DNA of 45,123 bases from a virus. The number at the start of each line of letters is the position of its first letter. Position 1 is the first letter of the stretch. Positions 10,501 through 17,521 of this stretch are shown in pieces. The stretch spans positions 1-45,123 of IMG/VR virus record IMGVR_UViG_3300024518_001557; one strand, written 5' to 3'. The translations under genes were made by a program, and so were the position numbers. The notes under the pieces were generated by a model that worked only from the letters and a program-made list of their open reading frames with translations, did not search any database and was not told the DNA's origin.

Positions 10501-13500
10501 TTGAGCTGATTGACCAGTTGTTCGTCAGACCAGTCAGCATCCGCATTGGACTCGATAAACTGCTGTATTAACTGAGTGACTTTTTGATGGATCGCTTCGA
10601 TATTAACCGTTTCGATCAGATTTTCGTAGGTGGCAGATTCGACCAGTTGCAGGTTGCTACCGAAGTTGTGCATCCACTCATGCCCCAGTGAGCCATCACC
10701 GTTATTACGGTTGAAGTGCATGACCCGAACCCGATCAAGAGTGGACTTTGGATTCTTGAGAACCTTTTTCAGCTTGGTGCGTAGCGATTCAATCTTCTCG
10801 CTTTCGGAGTACATGACATTGTTATTGTCGAGAATTTCCTTGATCGCTTCCGATGTCAGTTCGTCTTCGCTCATCGCGATAGCCGGGTAGTTCGGACTGA
10901 AGAACGCAGCACCAGTACCCTTGCCGTGTCCGAGCGCACCGATACTCAGATAGATGTTATGGCCGACAACTTCCAGTGGGACGCCGAGAATGTAAGCCAG
11001 ATCAGCGTAGGCGTCATACGCCATGTTCCGATATAGTTGCGACTCAGTAATCTGTCCGGCTGGTGAGCTGGTCTTTACATGACCACCAACAGTGACGCCC
11101 AAAAAGCTGAAGGTTTTTTGCAGCTCTTCAGTGGATACGTTTTTGCCCTTGCGGTGATCCGGCATACCCGTTCTTTGCTCGTACAGGTCTTCCAGTTTTT
11201 CAGGAACATGCGGTGGATGATCACCGTAGTCAGACTCTAAAACATTTTCATCGGCGGTATGCTTCGTGTGCATGTAATGCAGGCCGTGATACTCGGTAAG
11301 CGCCTTCGGGAACAGGCCCGTAAAGGTCGCATAGAACGCACCAGTGGACAGCCCTGTATCCTCATCAACCTCGGGCTTGCGATCCATAATCCGATCCATG
11401 CGAGGGGTATCCCTGAACCACTCCATGTACTCTTCTTCGGACATTGGGATCAGTGTTTCCAGCAATCCTTCGTGTCGGAGTGTGTTGCTTATTTCATGTC
11501 GAGCCATTGCCGAGTGCAATTCCTTGACAGTCTTCGCTCCATCAACCAGACCCTGTATCCCGGCCATCATATCCATGTAGATTTCAGCGTAAGCCTCCAA
11601 GTCCTCGCGAGTCTGGACATTCATGTTCCGGTCTGCACTGAACTCTACCAGTGGCGTACCTTCGATAATTTTCATCAGGGCAGCGCGGGGTGATATGTCA
11701 TTATCTCGCCAGCCTTTAATGTATGGCTCCAGCCAGTCAGTGAAGCTTGGGATTTTCTTCATATACTCTTGATACAGACGCTTGGTGCCGGGTGTGGTTT
11801 CGGAATAAGACGCCGAATTAACATAGCCCGCTTTTGCGGTAGCTGCGATCAACTGGTTCAGATATTTTTTAGCTTCGGTAGGTCGCTCAGTGTTACGCCA
11901 CATTTCATGCGGTCTACGCAGCGTGGTACCGGTAGTGCCGGGGTCTTCATCTACGGTACGACCAACAACCTTGGCCGCTGACGTAATGATCCGGCTACGC
12001 TTGGTACTCGGGAAAGCCGACACATAGAACTTGTCGTCGGCTGCATCGAACTTGACCAAGAACCGCTTCTTACCCTTACCCATCAACCAACCATCTTCAG
12101 CCTGCTTAACCAGCTCGACTGTCAGGTCATTCATGGGTGCGCCGGACAGGTTAGTACCGCCCAGTAAAATCTTGTCGCCTTCGGCTAAGCTCTCGAAAGC
12201 TGTCCGAATAGCTTCCACATCAGTTTCGCCCTCTGGAGTTTCTTCCACAGGCTTATCCACAGGTTCTCCACCGCCGGGTACAGTTTTATCCTGCTCCAAC
12301 TTGGCCTGCTTAAAAAGCCGATCCACTTCATTGACATTGAACTTGTGAGTAGTTTTCCCATCGGGTTCTAAAACGTAACCGGGGTCTATGGTTATAGACG
12401 AAGGCATACTGCCGTCTTCCGGTGGTGCCTCATAAAGCCTGACTGTTATCAGATTGCCTTCTTTATCAAACTTCAGTACTGCCTTGTCGAATCCATCTTC
12501 CTCATCGATAAACCTGACATTCGGGATAGTGATGCGGGTGCCGCCGGTCTTTTCACCGACTTGCTGTGTGCCGGTCAATCCACCTTCACTACTCCATGGT
12601 TGCTCACCTTCCGCAACCGGAGTCTCAGGTACTGGCTCTTCAGCAGGCGGGGTTGGTGGAGTTGGTGGAGGTTTCGGCCCTACCGGTTCAGTTGGTGGTT
12701 CCGCTGGGGGAGTGCCGCCGCCTTCTTCACCACCTTCTTCACCACCTTCAGGGGTTTCAGGGGTGGGAGTTGGTGTTGCGTCAGAACGTAATTTCCTGCC
12801 AATATCGGCATAAGCTGTTTGGTCGCTTTCTGGTAGGGCATTAAAATCCTCAAGGGTAAAGTCTCCGGTTTCAATAGCCGCTTCAATAGCCTCACGGTGC
12901 TGTGCCCGATCATAGAACTCACCAGCAGCATCTTCAGCCTTCATTTGAAAGTCAGCGAGTTGAAGTGCGGTTGCTATCCCCGGTGCTGTTGAGTAAGGCT
13001 CTAATAGAAATTCATTCAGCTTCGCCCGCGCCTCGTTTTCTTCGGCGCTACTCATTTCACCAATAGGCGTATTGATAAGGTTGCTGGCGAATACAACTGC
13101 CTCGCGCAACTTCTCCCGGCTCTTCGCTGTCTTAAATCCGAGCATCTTGCCTAACGCATTAAGCTCCGTTCTTGGCAGGTTCAGGATTTCATCGACATCG
13201 ACGGTATCTGCTTTGGTGGCGGTAGCCATAGCGGCAATAGCGCCAGCAGCAGCAGGTGGCTCAGGAGTGTATGAGCCTTGCTCTTTCCCTGCCCTGAACG
13301 CTTCGAAGTTAGCCTTGTGAGCAGGCACGTCTGCTTCAGCCGCTGGTGGCAGCTCAACTGGTGGCTCTTCAACCGGTGGTGTCTCAGGCGGTATCTCGAC
13401 CGGCGGGGTCACAGGTGGCTCTGTAACAGGCTCTGCTGGGGGTTCACCCGGTGGAACAGGCTCAACTGGTGTCTCGGGTGGTGTCTCAGTGGGTGGCTCT

Positions 13501-15029
13501 ACACCCCCTGCTGGTGGTGTTGGCCCGACCTCACCCCCACCTGTAGTTTCGGGTGGTGGGCCGGTATCGCCCGGTACAGGCTCAACTGGAGCCTCTGGGG
13601 GTATCTCACCGCCAGCTTCTTCTTCAGCCCGCTTCCGTTCTTCCTCTTCATACGCGGCAAGATTTTCATCAGTCAACTCGATGAACGGGTCTTCTTCGCC
13701 TCCGATGGGTTGAGTCAGGTCAACGTCTTTGAACTCAGGCTTGCCACGCGAAATGATTCCGGCCAGTGCTTCGGCGCGTTCAAGCGGGTCTTGGATTTTG
13801 AGGGCTTCGTTAGCTTCGGCTTCATTGACTCGCAAGGCTTGATCGATCAGCGCCATTTCGTTGTCTTCAAGCGCTTCCTTGGTGCCCTGCTGTTTAGCCG
13901 CCTGATGAGCAGCAACAACTGACAGGGGCGATGCACCAAATGCCACACCCATGCCTTCCCTGAAAGCAGCATCGGGTACGCCTTCGTACAGGTTCCGGGT
14001 CTTGTCGATCAAATCCTTGTAGACCTTGTTCTGCACATACTGCTCGGTACCACCTTGAGCAGCCTCAGTTGGTATCTCGACGCCTTCCAAGATACCGAAA
14101 TTCTTCAGTGTTGACGTGGACAGCCGACCACTAATTGCCTTATCCACGTACCGACCGGCAACAGACCCGAGCATGAATGATGGTATGGCTATCGTCTTGG
14201 CACCTTCGATACCAGCCTCGCGAGACAGCTTGGTTCGTGCCATGTTATGGGCGGCATTGTGATCCAGCCCATAGTTATCGATCATATCGTAGTAGATGGT
14301 ACGAAATGCTTCCGACTGGTTCAGTACTTCGGCTGGCGCACGCATGACCTCTTCTTCGATAGCCTTACCGACCGAACCTGACACCATCGCCATTTCAGCC
14401 GTACCGTATGCACCTACGCCCAGTGCGGCGTCATATTTTGTAGCAAGGTCAGTGACCTGATTGCGGGCCATCCGTAACGCTTCAGCGTCCTTAATGCCCT
14501 TGCCCTTCTTGACTATTTCATCGGCACGCTTTCGTATGGTTCTGGTGGTATATGCCTTCAGACCCCCCTTCGCAACCTGCTTAAAGATACCGCCACCGAG
14601 TATCATGGCGGCTATCGAACCCAGCCCTGAACCAGCTAGTTCGGTGTAGGAATACAGGTCACCCCACGCATCACCAAACTCGCCAGTGTCTTTTATAAAT
14701 TGCTTACCTTCCAGCTCAGCGACAGCCTTTGGTTTCCACCGATCAATGTTAGCGGCGATCTCACTCAGGGCTTTATCGGTGTCTTTAAGGATGTCAGCAT
14801 CGAAGACATAATCGAGTGTTTTGGCATCGGAAGCGAAGCCGGAAACGAAGGATGATCCCATGGAAGCGAACAGGCTTCTGGCTAAGCCAGCACCTATCCA
14901 TGAAGGCTCACCACCACGGGACTGTATGCCACCCGAAACCTTGCGGAGCCGGTCAGCGTGGCGCTGTTCGGGTGTCTTAAATCGGTTGGGTATCCCGTAA
15001 GCCGGGGTGCCGTATGGGTCTTGTGCCAT
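1503..15029 (-). CDS. Giant polyvalent virion-type protein: metallopeptidase-like + strawberry-notch helicase + metallopeptidase-like
   Basis: This gene encodes 4508 residues in one uninterrupted frame, starting at an ATG preceded by GAGG. Visible order: residues 1-400 are Gly/Ala-rich and partly hydrophobic, like internal virion proteins. About 470-570 and 750-807 are Pro/Glu/Thr linkers, with a SAP-like helix pair (about 609-649) between them. About 1300-1560 resembles a polyvalent-protein-associated peptidase domain with HEWMH (1450-1454) and ELFARAGEAW near 1550. An acidic linker (about 1844-1907) precedes a superfamily 2 helicase of strawberry-notch type: GVGKGR with K2051, DESH 2178-2181, SAT near 2215 and GRIFRTG 2645-2651. 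HEAVGH at 3506-3511 is a second zinc-peptidase motif. The C-terminal 900 residues resemble large polyvalent-associated domains, with hydrophobic helices near 4237-4280 and a helical end. No NPPY/DPPY methyltransferase motif was seen. It is the last gene of the late operon, after two ejection-type genes, so packaging and injection are plausible but inferred. Confidence 0.9.
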   Translation of the reverse strand: MAQDPYGTPAYGIPNRFKTPEQRHADRLRKVSGGIQSRGGEPSWIGAGLARSLFASMGSSFVSGFASDAKTLDYVFDADILKDTDKALSEIAANIDRWKPKAVAELEGKQFIKDTGEFGDAWGDLYSYTELAGSGLGSIAAMILGGGIFKQVAKGGLKAYTTRTIRKRADEIVKKGKGIKDAEALRMARNQVTDLATKYDAALGVGAYGTAEMAMVSGSVGKAIEEEVMRAPAEVLNQSEAFRTIYYDMIDNYGLDHNAAHNMARTKLSREAGIEGAKTIAIPSFMLGSVAGRYVDKAISGRLSTSTLKNFGILEGVEIPTEAAQGGTEQYVQNKVYKDLIDKTRNLYEGVPDAAFREGMGVAFGASPLSVVAAHQAAKQQGTKEALEDNEMALIDQALRVNEAEANEALKIQDPLERAEALAGIISRGKPEFKDVDLTQPIGGEEDPFIELTDENLAAYEEEERKRAEEEAGGEIPPEAPVEPVPGDTGPPPETTGGGEVGPTPPAGGVEPPTETPPETPVEPVPPGEPPAEPVTEPPVTPPVEIPPETPPVEEPPVELPPAAEADVPAHKANFEAFRAGKEQGSYTPEPPAAAGAIAAMATATKADTVDVDEILNLPRTELNALGKMLGFKTAKSREKLREAVVFASNLINTPIGEMSSAEENEARAKLNEFLLEPYSTAPGIATALQLADFQMKAEDAAGEFYDRAQHREAIEAAIETGDFTLEDFNALPESDQTAYADIGRKLRSDATPTPTPETPEGGEEGGEEGGGTPPAEPPTEPVGPKPPPTPPTPPAEEPVPETPVAEGEQPWSSEGGLTGTQQVGEKTGGTRITIPNVRFIDEEDGFDKAVLKFDKEGNLITVRLYEAPPEDGSMPSSITIDPGYVLEPDGKTTHKFNVNEVDRLFKQAKLEQDKTVPGGGEPVDKPVEETPEGETDVEAIRTAFESLAEGDKILLGGTNLSGAPMNDLTVELVKQAEDGWLMGKGKKRFLVKFDAADDKFYVSAFPSTKRSRIITSAAKVVGRTVDEDPGTTGTTLRRPHEMWRNTERPTEAKKYLNQLIAATAKAGYVNSASYSETTPGTKRLYQEYMKKIPSFTDWLEPYIKGWRDNDISPRAALMKIIEGTPLVEFSADRNMNVQTREDLEAYAEIYMDMMAGIQGLVDGAKTVKELHSAMARHEISNTLRHEGLLETLIPMSEEEYMEWFRDTPRMDRIMDRKPEVDEDTGLSTGAFYATFTGLFPKALTEYHGLHYMHTKHTADENVLESDYGDHPPHVPEKLEDLYEQRTGMPDHRKGKNVSTEELQKTFSFLGVTVGGHVKTSSPAGQITESQLYRNMAYDAYADLAYILGVPLEVVGHNIYLSIGALGHGKGTGAAFFSPNYPAIAMSEDELTSEAIKEILDNNNVMYSESEKIESLRTKLKKVLKNPKSTLDRVRVMHFNRNNGDGSLGHEWMHNFGSNLQLVESATYENLIETVNIEAIHQKVTQLIQQFIESNADADWSDEQLVNQLKDDIERAVEYKYRYTERTRFYKNAKKIDDKKGGNYWSSGVELFARAGEAWLLDTIAADGGFNPFLQSSKSGEGVATAGTGYLGTIYPEGDERQQFRALYQLIFNNVEVQPDGSLDFPNIGDRDWPEFFSHFVFEEIKADYLGRLDEVIAQAIEDRTAWQEAEMEKGDLTGLTDKEIEDLLTEGDEEEEKPITPKPPNDNGPRTGAGGVRNPRPTNAPTEAPPPADVKAIAETLGVDESDIESIIDIFSAPGTGNIRFSVKTVEERNPSINAQKYEMLVPVLSRIYAKSKERGQGATDAIRGLGQQFKGEQKKQMLPYLLQFLKDMRNGDINYTDYLDTPDTGADEGTEGTDDGGETTPPDDGSDISGTPDDETTEGTGAGAGETGTDGQVPSGGRRGTPLDTAGIEWFKKLTVEEQAQWLYEQKGLRSVTSAPVSGNVSEEAQTPKVPIIDQNENELGYQVPTAMAEYMEQAVRDLELSVLDPENGIHSLVDYVRIELGYDTEAEMREGLMSLQMEAVAASIYQMKERGRSVIIADQTGVGKGRQGGSIIRWVIAQGKVPIFVTADPGLYTDMYYDMVDAGTNNVVPMITNGKEGIKERGSKEGEETYLHYQTDDAAKRNTAHLIKNGTLPKGYNAMFTTYDQMNSEKGGRRDAMRELVANGNAVLILDESHKAAGYKPPSAKRTNQNLNEFFTSMIRAADNTVYMSATFAKRAGNLGFYFNTDLVDAMDGMRELVGALEAGGTQLQEVMSRAITRNGQLFRREISYEGVEIVVDLADPDTANSKRDRDATNKINEIVRKLIPLNAEIVKEVGKTLNGLALLNSTYPSMIAAGIMADNGSISQADYKRIEDAMLAFAQNPDAGPPPNVVITPVGNSIHNLRDMLLTAAKADIAVDEILNDIANGRKPLIGLDKTNMAMIEEFIHTNGKKEGDSMKDLNWASLLEFWVNKSYRATISLGDKEVDKIRGSLGRDTLDLISENTKGEDVEYNNTLDELIAKAKKDLSAIDLPLSPVDYIRQKAEERAKTHPGIMRSINIQEITGRHKGGVGIDYSDPDNPILKRIPPFLKLDVVDGFNGNKRSKGGEVLPSDVDGLVINQSGSTGISMHSSEKFGDQRSRHMTIIEPAGDINVFQQMLGRIFRTGMAVDPDTGEKRLPTYTIVGSAIPADVRKINVLRQNMESLNAQTSSSKEGSAQIDVVDFLNMYGDDVVKLWLAVHPEFGELFGWVDNKIPKSKENHERGLAYWVSGKIGLFSFDAQQEFFDTITEDYTEYVNNLKAAGLYELEQQFFDYKADYREEITLAEPRGDPNDKSFGKGFNAGAWLVRILANIEFNPMSVQEIISAVKPTNVDPIAEKVEAVKQRILDEQDKVLADIAAIELESGTETNDLQMIKRQLNDLYVESAVGINADKVGSNEARLRVLLENIERRKVIVRPLLKKGTQTRFDELVAAANRVGKQAVNKHNFEELTDMLKTGNVYNVELKYGEQDLKMQLTMAEMERVGNSTDPWALSDVATRVVFNAPGPGDARGSWRAALSQVSGWKLTPVHDQDADNTDYETAAIRKEADELIRKSKQKSDQSKDKDKPKVITDDEALAAARKKLIFTGKEEVYKRYQETLAQRANTKDVWVVLGNPLVGQAELEDGVRGQYIQFTDYMGRRMLGIKIPDHIVDTGIENAYKGNAEIPSSDVIMNFFTDNPGGEFSAMRGFQSRSGNVRITSDPHDRGKVRVTFREEGVDKLTTDPKLQNILKALNVHQSHGEDRADITVDFADAREVLGQIMRRTRVIVLNGDKHLLANYMTLPIPQSAVKAGDAIKVQDVSVYTYENGITAHRGVYHTKSTGAKKQGFFVKGLPSGFNLGKITRYTSMKGKSGDTSHDGSDIIGVPFLFEGDFISGKADEVFGEPIAGKSKTKDGTAFSVGRAEKKVTAAQAKRALGEMPFRLQRTIKVVQSESELPEAVRKKILYQDLNGLIKGVFHEGNIYIVADGLDNPHQAMTVYLHEAVGHYGLRKLMGNDLKPLLNQVASLYPADMKRLAKEYNVDISTVEGKHEIAEEVLAHIAEKGTNLTIMNRLVALFRKLMRQLGFPLTLSAVDVSNILASARQVVESGGFDAIYPSQQGNTLFSIQSNTATAESSVPEDTVMDGIRDGQPVDAVFRALWRVAETTQVPKLIRLTSSATLRGALNFYDNNMKWAHPAMQHMAKGLIDQYGLSKEFKLLKASVASKKAMLIDEVRDIIAVMESLGVTDADAKNIHEILTNEAPRDEAWDSVTEPIRKRVEVLGQEAVGYGLISQESYDRNKGMYLHRVYQQYEQNRSGLQKWADSITGKRHRISGEETMERGKSLFLKPDKLKEDLGLEEIEDGMTIYQIRQMSANGQKSLRTYYSLSPLDQEGYTSEEFVVRGQGKGRVKLWRDFTKTEREEMGEIVDARYTVGKTFALLAHDLANGEFFSKIAENEAWTMPKAEEKQAQLDGLIMDAQAATQRGGVVTGAEWVRVPATGIKKSQAKVYGALAGRVVRAEIYQDLNQVNQMQQASIWKTIMTTFKLNKTARNPVVHFNNIMSNMVLMDMADVRFSDLYQAIKEMRAKGDIFKEAKANGTFGASYAEMELKNEVLDKLIDEIHLATDTKPVGLEEMMLSMEKLPFNKQFAFMMKLLDGLWQGVDIKGRKVGLRALDQKMLNYYQHEDEVFRMATYIRRRNQGMDAIEAGMSARDQFLNYDISAPWINAAKATVLPFISYTYRAVPIVAKSIMQRPWKMAKYFTIAYGMNALGYALSGGDEDRERKSLRDEVSGHTWIGAPRLIRMGWNDKRNNPTFWDVRRLIPVGDVFDREQYHAALPIIPASVMPTGPIAMVFEFTLNKTGFFGEEIVDPLADDWVTGTEKTMDWMWKAYGPSAPWIPYSYYWDKIGIATTGGRDRLGRQYEIMPALASSFGIKMAPHDVKYGMALKAMNIERTVQAIRHRLNFLEKDHWQRKISKAEYMQQKGRYLGSLKRLEEEAKELMR

Positions 15030-15063
15030 TTCTGCCTCGTCGCGTGAGGTAAATGATAATTAC

Positions 15064-16746
15064 TTAAACTCGCTGTTTAACACCGCCGCTCACTTTAGCT
15101 CTCATTGTTGGTGATAGCTTTCGCAAAGCCTGCTGAAACACTTTCTTAGGCAAGAATTTATTGCCCCATTCATTCAGCCATTTCACTTTCTCAGTTTCAC
15201 TGAACTTCTGGTAAGGGCCATTGTATGCCTTCTCCGAAGCGGCGGCTAATTTTCTTTTGGCTTTTTGATTTATTTTTGGTGGCCCGCCTGTCCCTTTAGG
15301 TAAAGGATCGGCAAATGCACTACCCGGTTTACCCATGTTCAGGATTATATTACCAACATACTGACTAATGTTCATCGGGTTGTCAGCGGTTGGTCTAGGT
15401 AAAAGCTCTCGCTCAGCCAGTCCCGCACCATCGACTGCATCGGGTAGCGGCTCTTCAGTAGCGGCTGGTCGTGGTTCGGTTATGCCGCCGGGAGTACGCC
15501 CACCACTGGGGCTTCTTTCCCGTAAGCCTACCTTGCTGACTTGTGGTTCGTCGTCAGCACCGCCAGTCTTGGGCTTCTCACGGGCCTTCACTTCCCCGGT
15601 TTGTTTATTCATCACGGCAAAGCGGGAATACACTTCCGACTCCAGTGCCTTGAGGTCGGACTGGGCCTGTTCGAACATCAGGTGCTTCATCAATGATTCG
15701 TATTCAGGGTCACCCTCATCAGGACGGCCATTTGGAAACTGGTTTGGATCATCGAAGTTTTCATCACCCATTGCAGCGATTATTTCAGCCGCACGCTTGC
15801 GGCGAGTCTCAGGGTTAGTGTCCATCACCTTTTCAGCAATGTTCCCAATTTCCTGAGCCACTTCTGCCGGGGTGATCTTACTGACATCGTAGCCGTAAGC
15901 CCTGCCGATCCGACCAGTCATGGCCCGGACAGCCTGAGCTAACTGCTTGTCTCCTTCTTCACCAAAGTCAATAACGCCATTGGGGAATATCCGACCGTAG
16001 GTAGCTTGGATTTCAGTCTTTGAATTTTTGATCCACTTGTCACCAAGGTCATTCAAATCCTTGGTAGCATCTTTATCCAGCTCGTGCATTTTCGCAGCCA
16101 GATCAGCCTTTTCCTTCAGTTCATTAAGCAGCATGGTCTGAAGGAACTCAGGGCTGGACTGTTCCTGCAAATGCTGGGTAACTGCCCGTCGATTCGCGAA
16201 CTCCATTATTTCGCCGCTTTTAAACTCGACAACCCATCCATCGCCCTTTTTGGTAACAGGGCCGATGTCGTTTGCTACATTGTCATCGGTATTGAACGCT
16301 TCCTTCAGTTGCTCCATGGTCATGTTGCCAGTGTTCCATGCCTCACTCCATCCCTGAAACTTGCGCCGAGCTGTTGCGGCCTTCTGATCCAGCTTGGCCT
16401 GATCCAACTTCATACCGGATGTCTCCAGTTGCTGGGTCAGCAATTTACCTTGATTGACTACTGCCGTTGTACGGGCATCGATATTGGTCTGATCCAGAAA
16501 CTCTTTTGATTCCTGCTCACCAACCTTACCCTGTCGTCTGGCATCTTCCAACGCTAAAGTCGTAGCCTCTTCCTGCATAGGTCGTCGGCTAAGACCGTAT
16601 TCATATGTTTCAGTCTCACGCCGCTGACGTTCAGCTTCGGTAATGCGGGCCGCTTCCCGGTCGGACTCAGCCTCGATATCGCGCTGACGACCCCGGAAAG
16701 AGTCATACGCCTCATTTAAACCTTGGTACAGACCATATTGCGCCAT
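15064..16746 (-). CDS. Putative internal virion / DNA ejection protein, 560 aa
   Basis: The product is highly charged and largely helical. A strongly coiled-coil N-terminus (residues about 15-130, rich in Arg, Glu and Gln) is followed by a mixed region and a Pro/Gly-rich basic tail. It has no signal peptide or transmembrane helix. The start ATG at 16746 has AGGAG eight bases upstream. It lies between another ejection-type gene and the giant polyvalent gene at the end of the late operon, the place where podoviruses encode internal core proteins expelled into the host during DNA entry. The assignment rests on composition and position, not on a recognised domain. Confidence 0.6.
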   Translation of the reverse strand: MAQYGLYQGLNEAYDSFRGRQRDIEAESDREAARITEAERQRRETETYEYGLSRRPMQEEATTLALEDARRQGKVGEQESKEFLDQTNIDARTTAVVNQGKLLTQQLETSGMKLDQAKLDQKAATARRKFQGWSEAWNTGNMTMEQLKEAFNTDDNVANDIGPVTKKGDGWVVEFKSGEIMEFANRRAVTQHLQEQSSPEFLQTMLLNELKEKADLAAKMHELDKDATKDLNDLGDKWIKNSKTEIQATYGRIFPNGVIDFGEEGDKQLAQAVRAMTGRIGRAYGYDVSKITPAEVAQEIGNIAEKVMDTNPETRRKRAAEIIAAMGDENFDDPNQFPNGRPDEGDPEYESLMKHLMFEQAQSDLKALESEVYSRFAVMNKQTGEVKAREKPKTGGADDEPQVSKVGLRERSPSGGRTPGGITEPRPAATEEPLPDAVDGAGLAERELLPRPTADNPMNISQYVGNIILNMGKPGSAFADPLPKGTGGPPKINQKAKRKLAAASEKAYNGPYQKFSETEKVKWLNEWGNKFLPKKVFQQALRKLSPTMRAKVSGGVKQRV

Positions 16747-16768
16747 GATGCTCTCCTAGTCAGGCAAA

Positions 16769-17521
16769 TCAATAATCGAAATAGTTTTCATCGCCAGCCA
16801 TACTTCCGGTGAATGTGCCGCTTGTATCAAGACCCGGTTGAGTTGGGCGAGGATTGGCGTATCTCAGAGCGTCAGCTCCGAACTTGCCTGCCAGACTAAA
16901 TGCTCCGGCTGCATTGGCACCAGCAGCATCTGACTGACCGCCCAGTACACCAGAAGCCCCGCTAACGCCAAGCTGTTGAAGCTGGGTAGTTGGGGTGACG
17001 TTTCTCATGTTGCCCATACCCATTGCTGCAATACGGCGCGACCAGTCCTTGTCATCTTCAACAATCCGTGATCGAGCGCGACCACCAACCTTGGCTAATG
17101 CTTCTTGGTTAAACCCTCTTCGGGAATTTTCCGCGCTCCGGCCAGAGTACGGGTTGACTCCAAAGGAACGCTGTTTGCGCTCTGCACTCTCGCGTGCCAC
17201 ACCAAATGTCTGGGCTACATCGGCATCAGATCGTGAAGCAGCACCGGCATAGTCCGGCCCCTTTTGCGCCAACTCTGCAATGCCTTCCTGTATGGGATCG
17301 AATAAACCACGTTCACGTTCTCGACGGGAAATAACATCCTGTCGGTCTTCGTAACTATACTCGTTTTGACGCTCGACTTGCGCCCTGTTGAATTGATCTC
17401 GTTCTCGTTCAATGGCAAGCTGCTGAGCTGATAAAGCCCCTGATTTGTCAGAGGCTTTCTTACCGGCTGATATTCCCAGCAAGCCAACCCCGGCTGATAT
17501 TCCTGTGGCCCATGATGGCAT
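16769..17521 (-). CDS. Putative internal virion protein (T7 gp14-like position), 250 aa
   Basis: The N-terminus is short and hydrophobic, Gly/Ala-rich (WATGISAGVGLLGISAGKKA), followed by a long charged helix (about residues 30-75) and a Gly/Ala/Ser-rich C-terminal half. This build is common to small ejection proteins such as T7 gp14 and P22-type pilot proteins, which are inserted into the outer membrane on infection. Sequence similarity to a specific family is not claimed. The gene starts with ATG at 17521 sharing a base with the stop of the preceding gene (TAATG), so the two are translationally coupled. It is followed by a larger coiled-coil virion-type protein. Confidence 0.55.
   Translation of the reverse strand: MPSWATGISAGVGLLGISAGKKASDKSGALSAQQLAIERERDQFNRAQVERQNEYSYEDRQDVISRRERERGLFDPIQEGIAELAQKGPDYAGAASRSDADVAQTFGVARESAERKQRSFGVNPYSGRSAENSRRGFNQEALAKVGGRARSRIVEDDKDWSRRIAAMGMGNMRNVTPTTQLQQLGVSGASGVLGGQSDAAGANAAGAFSLAGKFGADALRYANPRPTQPGLDTSGTFTGSMAGDENYFDY

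Noticed and set aside
13278-13922. Rightward frame of 214 codons rich in Trp, Arg and Gly
   Set aside because: It is the antisense of the Pro/Glu/Thr repeat region of the giant gene; the odd composition is caused by repeat DNA.
1503-15029. DarB-type methyltransferase-helicase fusion
   Set aside because: No NPPY/DPPY or SAM-binding motif was found in the giant protein; only the helicase part is comparable to DarB.
1503-15029. Virion RNA polymerase, as in N4-like phages (similar giant size)
   Set aside because: No T7-like polymerase motifs are visible; the central enzyme is an SF2 helicase.
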